NCBI RefSeq assembly: GCF_047511655.1 | Contig: NC_133399.1 | Span: 5,893,333-5,957,332 of the forward strand | DNA length: 64,000 nt | Direction of reading: 5' to 3' | From: Castor canadensis | Lineage: Eukaryota > Chordata > Mammalia > Rodentia > Castoridae | Shown: piece after piece, positions 24,816 through 35,635 of the stretch | Numbering within the stretch: the first letter of the stretch is position 1 | How the letters are laid out: each line of letters begins with the position of its first letter | Made by a program: the position numbers and the translations under genes | Notes under the pieces: model-generated | Database searches by the model: none | Seen by the model: only the letters and a program-made list of their open reading frames with translations | What the model was told of the DNA's origin: nothing

Positions 24816-26694
24816 AAGGACATGAAAAAATTCAGGAGGAAGTTCTGCTTAAGAAGAATGAATCCCCAGGCTGGGATGGGTAGGGACCAGAAAGGAGGTC
24901 TATCCTGCTACATGGTATAGCTGGAAAAAGGTATTGGGTCGTGGCACTCTGCCAGGAAAAGCATCCTTTCTAACCTTAGTGGTCTTGGATCAGAATCCAA
25001 GGAGAAGTGCTGCAAGGAGCAAACTGTAGGGAAAGACCAATCAGAAGCCATCAGAAAGAGGCCCCACTGCTTAGCACAGAAAATGCATTTCCTGGTGCCA
25101 CATTTTCTGGACCACTCTGTGCTTCGGAGATCCACTTCTGTGACTCAATTTCTCACTGTGCAGTGCTTCTGCTGCTGGTAATGTACCAGAACTGGGCATC
25201 ACAGGAACAGAAAAGGGTGAGTTTCTGACCTGCTTCCCCAGACTGGGCAGGACCAGTGGTTTGACACTGGCCTTAGTGGCTGTGTTGGACCTGGGCTTCT
25301 CCACCACAGCCCTGAACCTGGCAGACCAAGTCACTACTGGTGTCATTTGTCACATGGTCTTCTGTTTTCCATGGTTGGGGCTCAGTGGATGAGTTTAAGC
25401 CAATCATTCTGTTAGCTACCTACTTTTAACCTGTCTCAGACCCAGAACACTCTCAGGGAGCTCTGCATTATAGCTCATGCCTCTACAGACTGTGGAGATG
25501 GCAGAAGGTCATGCTTCTCTATGCAACATGATTTGTGGTCCTTAGTTCCCTGCTACAAACACTCTCTAGATACATTTGTTTAACCTGAGTGAAGTAAATG
25601 TTTGAAAATGTGAGTAATATAAATGTTTGAAGGCTTAATTCCTGGGTCAGTCCCCCAACCAATTACTTTTTATGGCTGTAATAAATCCCTAAATTTACAA
25701 TTATCTCTGCCTTGCCCAACTCACTGAAAAGGGATTGCATATGCATTTGGTGTTCAAGGTGAGACATATTTGGGGAGGTGTTTAGGGTTTGAGACTGTTG
25801 CTTTCTCTGACATAATTGATTTTGACTTGGCCTATATGTAGATGGTATTTTCACAAATGAAATGCAGACTAAGGTAGGACATGAACCCAGTGAAAGGAGG
25901 TCACTTTGTTGGGAAAGCAGCAACTGCAAGGCCTGCAGGGTCTTAAGGATGAAACAGAGCAGGTCTATGTTCTGTAGGGAGGAGCAAACAGGAGGAGAAA
26001 GAAAGTCAGAGATGAAGGATGATGGATGGACACCATCTGCTCCTATAGCACAACATCTTTCTTTGAGGCCACCTGGTCCTTAGAGTGTCAGTAAAGGAGG
26101 TGTTATTTGATGGTTCTTATTGGACATGGTCAGAGATCACAGACCTGGAGTAAGCAGAGTACAGTCAGGGCCAACTTCTTAATGAGTGTTCAGTTTCTTG
26201 TGATCAATTAAGCTATTATTTTTGAGGTATGAAGTGTGGAAATTGAGTTTGTTCTTGTCTTGTTGTAGATTTAAAAGGGAAGGACATCTAAGTGTAATGA
26301 GAATAGAAACAATGGTGGGGTGGTGGTCTTTAATCACCAGTGTCCATAAGGATTACTTGGGTAATCCTGGGTAAATTTTCAACTGTTTGTATTTACATGC
26401 AGGTCATTAGACTAGTCACAATGCAGTTTGTGACAATTGAGAATGCCTTTCTTGGATAGTGGAAAAAAAGATATCTTTGTGATGTGCCTGCTAGATAAAA
26501 TGGCTTATTAATTTCAGAGTTCATTTGTTTTGCTCTTGGTTCCAGGTTCTGCTATGGAGTAAGTAAAAATCAGAATGCTATGAACAATAGGAGCATATTT
26601 GGTTGCTTGTTTTTGGTCTTTTTTAGGTAGTGTTTTATGGTACTGGTAAAATGGTGCACAGTGCCATCACCAGATATCTACAAGATAGGAAATG

Positions 26695-26930
26695 GTGCTC
26701 TGCACTAGTGACTTACACCTGGAATCTTATCTAGAAAGTAGAGATCAGGAGGATCATGGTTTGAAGCCAAACCTGGGAAAACTAGCCTGCCTGAGCAAAC
26801 CATTTGCAGGAAACTATCTCAAAAATCCTGAACATAAGGAAGGGCTGTTGGAGTGGCTCCCATTATACAGCAACTACCTAGCAAGTGTGAGGTGCTGAAT
26901 TCACACCCCAGTATCCCAAAAAAAGAGGAA
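26695..26930 (+). mobile_element. composite SINE
   Basis: The left half is 'gagatcaggaggatcatggt' and the right half 'gggctgttggagtggctccc'. It ends in an A-run. Orthologous insertions occur in B (51,720-51,835), C (60,110-60,345) and D (4,315-4,530). Confidence 0.85.
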
Positions 26931-28339
26931 AGGTGACCATACACAGCAGACACATGTGGAACCCATAGTGCTGCCAGTGTCTTGGGACTCAGTGCTAAAT
27001 TTATTGAATGTCTAAAGTTCTGCATTCCAGATGCCCTCAGAATTAAAACATGGGAAGCCCATTCATGTTGGGGAATTAATTTGAATTTAGCAGTGCCAGA
27101 AAAGGACAGCACAGTTCTGAATATTGAATTGTCTATGGATGAGAGTTTGACACCTTTCCACATTAGTCATTGTCATAGTGAGCCATTTCATCGTGTATGT
27201 GGGGAAAATTGTGAGTGTGGTGGTTCACGAGTGAAATTTTCTCCTTTTGTAGGTTCCTCTCACTCCCTTCCTTGAAGTGAGCCACCACGGGCTGCATCTG
27301 CACAGAGACAGTGGTCTCTAAGTTTAAAAATATACAACTTTCTCCTCATGTAGTGCAGACTCAACAGGCTGCATCCTAGAGCAGCTTCCCTTTTTTTTCT
27401 TTTTTAGAATCTTTTTTCTTTGAAATTGCAGTTTATTTGAGCAGTTAGGAATTTTTTGTGCTGTTTGCCTGTAAGAGTTTAATGATGAAGTGATGCCTTA
27501 GCATGAAAGTTTCATAAATTTTATTCAGAATTGGGAAAATTTCTTGTATGGATAATTGGATGAAATAAAATTTAGTTAGTTAAATTTGATGGTATATGAA
27601 TTTATCACTTGATCTTTACTGGATATGTGCTTATTTATTGTGTTGGTTCTGAAATGTTAGAATTGCAAAAATCATTTAATTTTGTCTAGTACTAAACAGG
27701 ATTTATGTTTTGATTACATTTTGTTTGTGTTTAATAGTCCTGATATTGAACACGTTAAGGTGTAGTCTTTTTGTTGGCCTTGTTTTGTTCTCTTTGCAAT
27801 TTCAAAATGCAATTGGATCATAGTCAATGATAGAGACAATAGAATGCATATTTCTTTGTTTTTCTTTAAGATTTGTCCTTGGACCAGGAGGGAACTTTAT
27901 TAACAGACTGCTTAGAAACATAGCTGATTGCACCCCTTGCTCACTGACTAACTTGGAGCACTGAATCAATTTAGGAAAACTCTGAGGTTCTTCCATGCAA
28001 TTCTCTACTCCTCCCCACATGTGCAGTCCACTGCACTCACCCAACTGCCCAACAGTAGCTGAAGCCTGGGAGAATGTCTCCAGGACAAGATCCTTCCCTG
28101 GTTTGCTCTCTCCTGACAGACTCTGTCACACATTTTTAACCATGGACATGGGCATTTGGAGCTGAAGCCAAGCTCCCAATTTATTTAGTGCAATTTCAGT
28201 TATTTTTCACGTAGGGCCTCCCATTTTGACTATGGCTTCCTCATAACTATAATCATTCCACAGAAAACTCCCATGTAGGTGGAATTATTTGCAAATACCA
28301 CCATGCAGAGTTATTTTCTGAGATGATGTTGCATTAACT

Positions 28340-28710
28340 TTTTGCCCAGGTTAGTCTTAAACCATAATCCTACCAATATTTGCCTCCCATGTAGATGAGT
28401 TGACAGTAATCAACCACCACAATCCAGCACACACTATGATATTTGTGAATTACTATTTTATCCTCATTTTCATGATCATCAAAGTTTACAAAAATGAACT
28501 CCCTTTTTTGCATTATGTCTGAAACTGTGATTCAGGCACTTCATTTTTGCCATCCTTTAATCATCTTATAATTGATAATTTTCAGCATCTCTTTAATGCT
28601 ACCAAAAAAGAGGTATTACACATTTTTTTGGTGGAATAGGGCTTTCAACTCAGGACTTTGAACTTGTAAAGCAGGAGCTCTCCTTCTTCAGCCACACCTT
28701 CTCCTCACAT
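28340..28710 (-). mobile_element. two SINE fragments
   Basis: A 7SL-like half (plus 'cttaaaccataatcctacca', about 28,345-28,430) and a tRNA-like half (plus 'tttcaactcaggactttgaa', about 28,620-28,710), both reversed and separated by unrelated DNA. Matched at 53,220-53,580. Confidence 0.65.
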
Positions 28711-29366
28711 TTAAGTGATGACTTGGAATTTGAGAAGACTCTCTTTTGTCAGCTCTCTATAGTTGCACACCTCTTCCTACAGCAATTGACATTATTCATT
28801 GTGAAAGAGAGAATGAAAATTGAATATTATTTACAGACTGTATCACATGTGCACTAGTATTGCAAAAATTGCCACGAGTTTTTGGAGAGAAGGAAAAGGT
28901 GGTTAGAAATAAAGATCCCAGAAAGAAAGAGTACTGAAAAGAACTAAGTGAAGATACACTAAATCCTTTCTTTCCCTTGGCATATTTGGGTTTAAAACTA
29001 GGGATTCTAACTTGTTAGGCACATGTTCTAACACTTGAGCCTTGCCTCCCATGTCTGCAAAATCATATTTTCACATTTGTTATCATATATAAATGTGTAC
29101 TGCAGGCCTTTTATGTGCCTGCTGAGAAAGTGCTAGGAAAATGTTCAAATGTCAGAATCACAAAAATGTGGATGAAAGACTCAGTTGTGTTGCTACACAT
29201 TTTAAATCCCAGCCATTGGAGAGGATGTTGCCCAAAGATTATCAATTGGATGCTAGTCAGGGTTATTTACTGAGATTATGTCTAAAAATAAAAATACATA
29301 GGGTATAGCTCACCACTGGACAGATTTCCTAGCAATTACAAAGTCTTGGGCTAAACTCAAAGTAAT

Positions 29367-29413
29367 ACACACACACACACACACACAACACACACACACA
29401 CACACACACACAC
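29367..29413. repeat. (AC)n microsatellite
   Basis: Interrupted dinucleotide run. The equivalent run in block B is at 54,389-54,412 and is shorter. Confidence 0.95.
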
Positions 29414-29559
29414 CAAATTGCTTCAATATAAAGTGCAAATATACATTGCAAGGTGAAAGAAAATTACATGTAAAAAATAGTAAAATATATATTTGATATA
29501 CTAATAGTAAAAACTAAGTGGAATAGAGGAAAAGCAAAATTAAATGGGAACATGAGACA

Positions 29560-30851
29560 GGGACTGGTGGCTCCCACTTGTAATGAAACCTTTTTTGGAG
29601 ACAGTGGTAGGAGTTCTTGGTTGCCTACCACATTATTGCCATATTTGCCATGTGTCAACTGGAGAATTGTCAGGTTTCCCAGCTCCAGCAGCTGTGTGAA
29701 ATCTTCTGACTGCAGGACCATAGGGAGGTCACCTGGAAGCATCAGAAGAGGGAAATGCTGAGAGAGTGGCTGGGCATCTGCCATGCTGGGTGGAGTAACT
29801 GTTGGAAGCAGAAGCAGTGGTGGTTTTCACTGTGCCCAGACTTGTGCAGTCCACAAACTGTGCCCTGATCACATTGTTGGTTCTTAGGTTCTCTGCCACC
29901 TTAGGGTGGTGGTGGTGGACTTCAACCCAGTCCTAGGTCTCTGTGAAGTGGCTTCATCCCAGCTCACAGCCCTGCTGGGAGTTTCTGCCTGAAAATTCCT
30001 CTCTGCCAATTGAGGTGGCTGGGGATACCACTGTGTACTTACGCAGTTTGTGCTGGGCCAAGACCTTTCTTTGCAGTGTCCCTGTAACTCCTTACTTTGA
30101 CCTGGCTTCCCTTCGAGACCTTCAGGTTTAAGGGAAGCATGGGCTAAACTCTATGCTCTGTGTCCTAAATCCAGTACTTCTGAGTGCTGCTAATAATTCC
30201 CTAAATTTCCACAAACTGTGCACACTGTCAGATTCTTTGGAAATGCAAACCTCATGTGCCCGTGTTTGGCTTATCAGTGGCTGGGAATGCTGATTAACTT
30301 AGACTGTGATTTTAAGAAAGAAAGGTGGTTTGCTCTGAAATAGATGAAAAACCAGGAGAAGAAAGAATTTGGGTGTAGACAGACATGGAGATTGGCAAAA
30401 TCTGTTTTCTCCTGTGATCATCTTGGTCTTGCTTGTTTCCTATTTTTATTTTGGGGACTGAAGTTTGCACTCATAGCCTAGCATTTACAAACCAGGTGCT
30501 CAACTGCTTGAACCATATCTCCAGTCCATTTTATCTGGTTCTTTATGAGGTGGGGTCTCATACATGCAATAACTAAATTGCTTTTTTGGTAATGTGTTTT
30601 TGTTTTCTTGGATGCAAATGATTAGGTCGAAACATGAGATCTGAGGAATCCATGGCCAGCTGCTTCATTCCAGTTTCCAGAGTTTGACCATCAGCCCTAC
30701 ATAGACTTCCTGTGACTTCCTGAGTCTCCAGTCCTTAACTGACATGATGAATTTTCTGCAAGGAATATTGAATCTAGAATTCTCTGAGTAAACCTGTTGT
30801 CCCATTTTCAGGAAGAGTATGCAAGAAGGTCACAGTGAATATGATAAGAGG
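29560..30851 (+). promoter_or_regulatory. promoter/first-exon-like module A2 (decayed)
   Basis: The module starts at a SINE left-end remnant ('ggactggtggctcccacttg'), which replaces the part carrying the CCAAT boxes. The exon-like stretch (29,670-29,757) is kept but the position after AAATG reads CTGAG instead of GTGAG, so the donor is lost. The following intron-like sequence runs to the ERV insertion at 30,852. It is most likely a dead copy. Orthologous to 54,560-55,930. Confidence 0.5.
30847..30851. repeat. left target-site duplication of the ERV
   Basis: AGAGG here versus AGCGG at 37,033-37,037. With one substitution this is a 4-bp (GAGG/GCGG) or 5-bp duplication. Block B has a single copy, GAGG at 55,927-55,930. 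Confidence 0.7.
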
Positions 30852-31212
30852 TGATGGTAACTGCCTCCTCTGCAGCCTAAGCTGCAGCTGGTTTCACTCC
30901 TTACAAAATAAAGCCCACCATTCCTTATCTCCCACCCCCTTTCCTTTTCCTGTCTCTATACCTTGCTTCAGCAGCTGGTATCATCCTTTGCTGATCAAAG
31001 CTTACTGTCCCTATCTCCTGCCCCCTCCCTTTGCCTGCCCCTAGACCTTGCTCTTGCAGCTGGTCTCTTCCTTTGCAGATCAAAGACCATCTTTGCCCTT
31101 GCTTAACCCCAAATTCTGCGCCATTTTCTCTCAGTCAGCCACCCTGCTTATTAAACTTTTGGACATGAGATAACTCTTGTGAGCCTCCTTTGTGTGCAGC
31201 GTTTTCCTAACA
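30852..31212 (+). repeat. 5' LTR
   Basis: Begins TGATGG and ends CCTAACA (361 bp). The poly(A) signal is ATTAAA near 31,149. It contains three imperfect direct repeats of about 86 bp, each with CAGCTGGT (CAGCTG at 30,885, 30,972 and 31,057). The second and third also have GATCAAAG downstream. These look like duplicated enhancer units. Confidence 0.9.
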
Positions 31213-31214
31213 TT

Positions 31215-31232
31215 TGGTGCATTGGCCAGGAA
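31215..31232 (+). promoter_or_regulatory. primer-binding site, tRNA-Gly type
   Basis: TGGTGCATTGGCCAGGAA, starting 2 nt after the LTR. It is complementary to the 3' end of tRNA-Gly (including CCA) with one mismatch. It sets the reverse-transcription start of this family. Confidence 0.8.
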
Positions 31233-31559
31233 CAGTTGAGCTTTCGGCATTGATCTTGCTCTCCCAGTCAGTGACTCCAGGCCCTCCCAAAATATACTGC
31301 ACTCCCAAGCCTACTTTGGCCACAAGGCAGACATCCCCTGTATAGGGGTGCCAAGCTGAGGGTTTATATCAGCCTGCCAATGTTACATAGGTGGGAGCTG
31401 CCTTCCTTAAGCCTGGATAAACTTGCTGGGATGTGAGCTGCTTTGTCGGGACCCCTGTTCCTAGAGTAGTGCTGTCATTGCCACTCTCACTCACAGGGAA
31501 CATCCTCAATGTCAGTGCGCTTCCTGTAACTCACCCACCACCGGCTGATTTACGAGGTC

Positions 31560-31575
31560 CTCCCTTGGTGAGTTC
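31560..31575 (+). promoter_or_regulatory. candidate leader splice donor
   Basis: TTGGTGAGTT with GT at 31,568-31,569 in the untranslated leader between primer site and gag. It would normally serve the spliced env transcript. Any matching acceptor upstream of env appears to have gone with the pol/env deletion. Confidence 0.4.
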
Positions 31576-31812
31576 CCTTGCGCTGCCATGCCTTGAGTCA
31601 TCATTTTCTCTCTCTCTCTCTTTCTTTCTCTTGCTTGGTCAAAAACCCTAGTACTAGGTCCCTCCTCACTCATCTCAGGAACTGGGTTCCTGAGGCGTGG
31701 GCTATCCTCTCTGTGAAGATGTTCCCTTGAGATCCTTCCACTTCTCTGTTTCATCCAGGAAAGGCATATCTCAGGGACGCCCTCCATATTCTTCCTCAGA
31801 CCAGGTCTTACC

Positions 31813-33260
31813 ATGGGCACTGGACCCTCCAAAATTCCCTCAGACACCCCTCTGGGCTGTCTGCTGGCCAACCTCGAGCCCCTACGGCTCTCACCTGATC
31901 TAAAGGCAAAGAAGCTCATTTTTCTTTCCAATCAGGCTTGGCCACAATATCAATTGGACAATAACTCTAAATGGACACCAGGTGGCACTCTTGACCCTAA
32001 TGTTCTCAGGGAGCTCCATAACTTCTGTGAACTCACTGGGAAGTTAAAGGAAATTCCCTATGTCCTAGCATTTTCTTATCTCCACTCTAAACCTTCTCTC
32101 TGCACCTCTTGTTCCCCTACCCAAGTCCTTCTGGCTACAAAGACCCCAACTACCCTCCCTGACTCTGACACTTTCGCTTCCTTCGATCCTGCTAATGAGC
32201 CTCCACCTTATCAGACATGAGCCCCCATTGTTCAGCAGCCAACCCCATCTCTTCTCCTGCCACTTCCCCTTCCTCTCCTTCCACCCCTTCCTCCACTCCT
32301 TCTTCTGCTCCCCCTTCCACTTGCCCTTCCACCAACCTGAAGGACAGGATCACCTGAGCCCCCCACATACTCGCTCTCATGGCCCCCCAGCCAGCCAGAT
32401 TTCCTCTACCCTTTCCAGAAGGTGGCTGGCGCCGAAGTTATCTTGCAAGTTCATGTTCGCTTTTCTCTCACAGACCTGTCTCAATTTGAAAAACGCCTCA
32501 GTTCCTACACCACTAACTGACTCTCATATTAAAGAATTTCAATATTTGGCTCAATCTCATAGCCTCACCTGGCATGACATTTATACCATTCTTTCCTCAA
32601 CCCTCCTCCCAGAGGAGAGATGAAGGGTCTGGACATGGCTTAGACACATGCAAATGAGATTCACGCACCACCCCTGCCCACCCTGTGGGAACGCTGGCGA
32701 TTCCAGAGGCAGAACCCCACTGGGACTATCAAACTAATGACCTAACTTCCAGGGACCAGATGGTCACCTGCCTAGTGGCAGGGTTAAAGAGGGCTGCCCA
32801 AAAGGCTGTTAATTTTGACAAACTCAGAGAAGTTCAACAAGAGGAAAAAGAAAATCCAGCCAGTTTCTTGTCCGGCTTATGCTTTAGGACGCCACACAAA
32901 TTTTGACCCTGAAACTAAGGAAGGGACAATTATCCTTATGACCCACTTTATCTCCCAGTCAGCCCCAGATATAAGAAAAAACTTAAAAGAATGGAAAATG
33001 GCCCTCAGACTCCACAGGCTGGAATTTTAAATGTGGCTTTTAAGGTTTATAATTACTGTGAGGAACAGCAAAGGGCTGATAAGGAGAGAGATAAGAGCAA
33101 ATTCCAGGTGTTGGCTCAAGCCCTCCGGCAAAACCCCCTTGGCTCCCAACTCACAAGGCCAGGGAAAATCCTGAACACCTCTCAGACCATGTTTTCAGTG
33201 TGGCCTTGAGGGACACTGGGCCCGTGCCTGTCCTAAGATATGCCACCCACCAGAACCATG
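31813..33260 (+). pseudogene. gag: ERV gag (matrix, capsid, nucleocapsid), broken
   Basis: It opens with ATG and Gly-2, the myristoylation context of a matrix protein (codons 1-136, stop at 32,218-32,220), ending near a PPPY late-budding motif. Capsid resumes in the same frame near 32,404 and meets a stop at 32,517-32,519. It continues in another frame (SHIKEFQYLAQS...), and the major homology region (KLREVQQEEKENPASFL) is in the third frame around 32,815-32,880. A single CCHC zinc knuckle (CX2CX4HX4C) lies at 33,190-33,231, back in the matrix frame. At least two frameshifts and several stops make it non-functional. Confidence 0.9.
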
Positions 33261-33408
33261 TCCTAAATGTAAATAGGAGGGTGAGGGACTGCCCCTCCAC
33301 CTCTCAAGGCGGGGGGTCTAGACCCCCTCAATGTTCCTCTCCCTAACTGATTTTCTAGGACTGGCAACTGCAGCAGAAGACTGATGGAGCCCAGGACTCC
33401 CAGGCCCG

Positions 33409-33645
33409 TTGACCATGACTTCACGGGAGCCCAGGGTAATGGCCATCATGGACAGTAGGCCTATCTCTCTCCTCCTGGACACTGGCACCACTATTTCTGC
33501 CTTGCCAGAGTTCTGGGGACCGACCAAGCCTACTTCAACCTCCATAGTCAGGGTGGAGGGAACTCCTACCAAGCCCTTAATGACCTTTCCCTTAACTTGC
33601 ATACTGGTAGACACCCTCTTTACCCATTCCTTCCTAGTTACCTAA
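33409..33645 (+). pseudogene. pro: ERV protease
   Basis: A 78-codon frame, in the same phase as matrix. It contains the retropepsin active-site triad Asp-Thr-Gly (codons 24-26, in LLLDTGTT). The C-terminal part of the enzyme, with the usual second conserved glycine region, is lost at a stop. Stops also separate it from nucleocapsid. Confidence 0.8.
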
Positions 33646-33924
33646 TTGTCCAACTCCACTCTTAGGTAGAGACATTTTAACAAAGTTTCAGGCCACCCTC
33701 ACCTTATATCCATCCTCATAAAAGTCACGACCCATCAATCCCTCGTCTCCATCCTCACAGTCCCTCCTTGCTGTCATAGGTGCCTTGCTTACACAAGCTT
33801 CTCCCAACTCTTTGCCCTTACTGGTAACATTAGTGGACCCCATTGTATGGGATCTCAAAAACCCCTCCATTGCCTCACATCATGAGCAGTTGTCATCACT
33901 CTCAAAGATCCTTCTACTTTCCCA

Positions 33925-34690
33925 AACCAATCTCAATATCACGTCTCTCTAACGCACCTACAGGGTCTAAAGCCTATCATCTCAGAGCTTCTCGCTAAGG
34001 GCTTGCTTCACCCAACCCACTCCCCCTATAACACTCCTAGTCTACCTGTAAAGAAGCCCAATGGGTCTTACCGGCTGGTGCAGGATCTCCGCTTAATCAA
34101 CATGGCAGTGACTCCTATACACCTGGTCGTACCCAACCCCTACACTATCCTGTCTCTCATCCCCAGTAACACCACCCATTTCACAGTCCTGGACCTAAAA
34201 GATGCTTGCTTCACTATCCCTGTCCACCCATAGTCCCAAAACCTCTTTGACTTTACTTGGACTGATCCAGATTCTCACACTTCCCAAACAATTAACCTAG
34301 ACTGTTTTGCCTCAGGGGTTCTGGACAGTCCCCATCTCTTTGGCCAAGCTCTGGCTAGGGACCTCCTCACCCTCCATCTCTCCCCAAGTAAACTCCTCCT
34401 GTGCGTAGATGACCTCCTGCATTGCAGCCCTTCACTCGAGAATAGCCAACAACACACTGCCCTCCTGCTTAATTTTCTGGGAAAAAAGGGCTACCGGGTG
34501 TCCCCTAAAGAGGCTCAACTGTCTCACCCAGGTAACTTACCTGGACCTGTCTATCTCCCCTATTCATAAGGCTATCACCATAGATCATAAGTCCTTATTG
34601 GTTTCTCTCCCTGCCCCCACCACCAAGGCTGAAATTCTCTCCTTTCTCAGTCTGGCAGGCTACATCAGAGTTGGGTACCTATCTTCAGTC
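33925..34690 (+). pseudogene. pol: ERV reverse transcriptase, fingers/palm
   Basis: Frame 34,003-34,233 holds the fingers motif (PVKKPNGSYRLVQDLRLIN) and palm motif A (VLDLKDA, catalytic Asp), then a stop. After it the frame reopens. The catalytic YVDD box reads CVDD at 34,402-34,413 (Tyr to Cys), with both aspartates kept. More stops follow before 34,690. Confidence 0.9.
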
Positions 34691-34692
34691 TA

Positions 34693-35178
34693 ATGGCCAA
34701 ACCTCTATATGAGGCATCCAAGGGCCCCATCCAAGAGCCCCTGGACCCCTCTTGGCCTGTGTCAGGACACTTCAAGTACTTCCTACAAGCCCTGGCACAA
34801 GCCCTGGTGCTTCACCTGCTGGACTTCACTCATCCTTTTTTCCTTTATGTCTCTGAGAGACAGGGGTTTGTCCTAGGAGTTTTAGGACACAACATAAGGC
34901 CCTCCTTTGCTCCAGTAGCATACCTCTCAAAACAGTTAGTCCCCACAACCAGGGGGTGGACCCCATGCCTCAGGGCCCTAGCAGCTGCTTCTCTCCTAAT
35001 TCAAGAAAGTAAAAAGCTCACCTTTGGTTCCCCCCTTACTGTTAACTCCTTTCATAGCCTCTTGGAACTCCTTACATATAAGGGACTTCACTCCATGCCC
35101 CCCTCTCATATCCTGTCCCTCCAGGTGGCCTTGGTTGAGGACCCCACACTAACTTTCATCTCATGCCCCCCCACTTAA
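34693..35178 (+). pseudogene. pol: ERV pol connection domain
   Basis: A 161-codon open stretch in the gag/protease phase, matching the thumb/connection part of gammaretroviral reverse transcriptase (for example PVAYLSKQL near codon 72 and the following GW..CLRALAAA stretch). It ends at a stop; the RNase H domain continues in a shifted frame. Confidence 0.8.
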
Positions 35179-35224
35179 CCCAGCCACTCTTCTTCCTCTC
35201 TCTTCAACACCCCTTTTTCACTCC

Positions 35225-35635
35225 TGACCCAAGATCCTTGAGGAGCTTCTCCTCTGTCCAGACCACATTCAGGAGGGCACCCTTTCTCAGGCTGACTACC
35301 CTTGGTTCATTGATGGCAGGTCATTTATTCACAGTGGACAACAAAAAGCAGTATATGCTATTGTCTCTAACTCCACTGTCATTGAGGCATGTCCTCTCCC
35401 TTTGGGTACAACTTCCCAGAAGGCTGAACTAACTGCCCTGGCCAGAGCTCTAACTCTGGCTAAGGACAAAACTATTAATATTTACACCGACTCTAAATAT
35501 ACCTTTCACACTTTGTTGTCCCACTCTGCAATCTGGAAGGAAAGGGGACTCCTAACTACAAAAGGAACCCCCATCACTAATGCTGCCTTAATAACCCAGG
35601 TCCTAGAAGCTTCGCGCCTCCTTCCCCCCCTTTGA
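35225..35635 (+). pseudogene. pol: ERV RNase H domain
   Basis: Open from about 35,225 to the stop at 35,633-35,635, shifted one frame relative to the connection domain. Three catalytic acidic positions are visible: Asp in WFIDGRS (35,312-35,314), Glu in SQKAEL and Asp in IYTDSKY. The domain breaks off close to its end, and the next recognisable sequence is Env, so the last catalytic region and all of integrase are missing. Confidence 0.85.

Larger units (their letters stand above)
18490..30851 (+). repeat. duplicated block A, left part
   Basis: Direct, collinear similarity to block B. 18,490-24,815 matches 44,355-51,172, and about 26,810-30,851 matches about 51,715-55,930. The shared sequence carries the same SINE fragments, L1 tail and (AC)n tract in the same places, so these predate the duplication. 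The stretch 24,870-26,810 is absent from B but present in block C. Conversely, about 480 bp of B (51,175-51,660) is missing here. No exon with coding hallmarks was found. Confidence 0.9.

Noticed and set aside
26695..26930. tRNA gene-like box sequences in SINEs
   Set aside because: These are tRNA-derived retroposons without tRNA folding. No true tRNA gene was seen.
29367..29413. CRISPR-like periodicity
   Set aside because: Plain (AC)n. No spaced repeat arrays in the window.
31512..31931. A 139-codon minus frame across the ERV leader/gag start
   Set aside because: Antisense shadow of the gag region.
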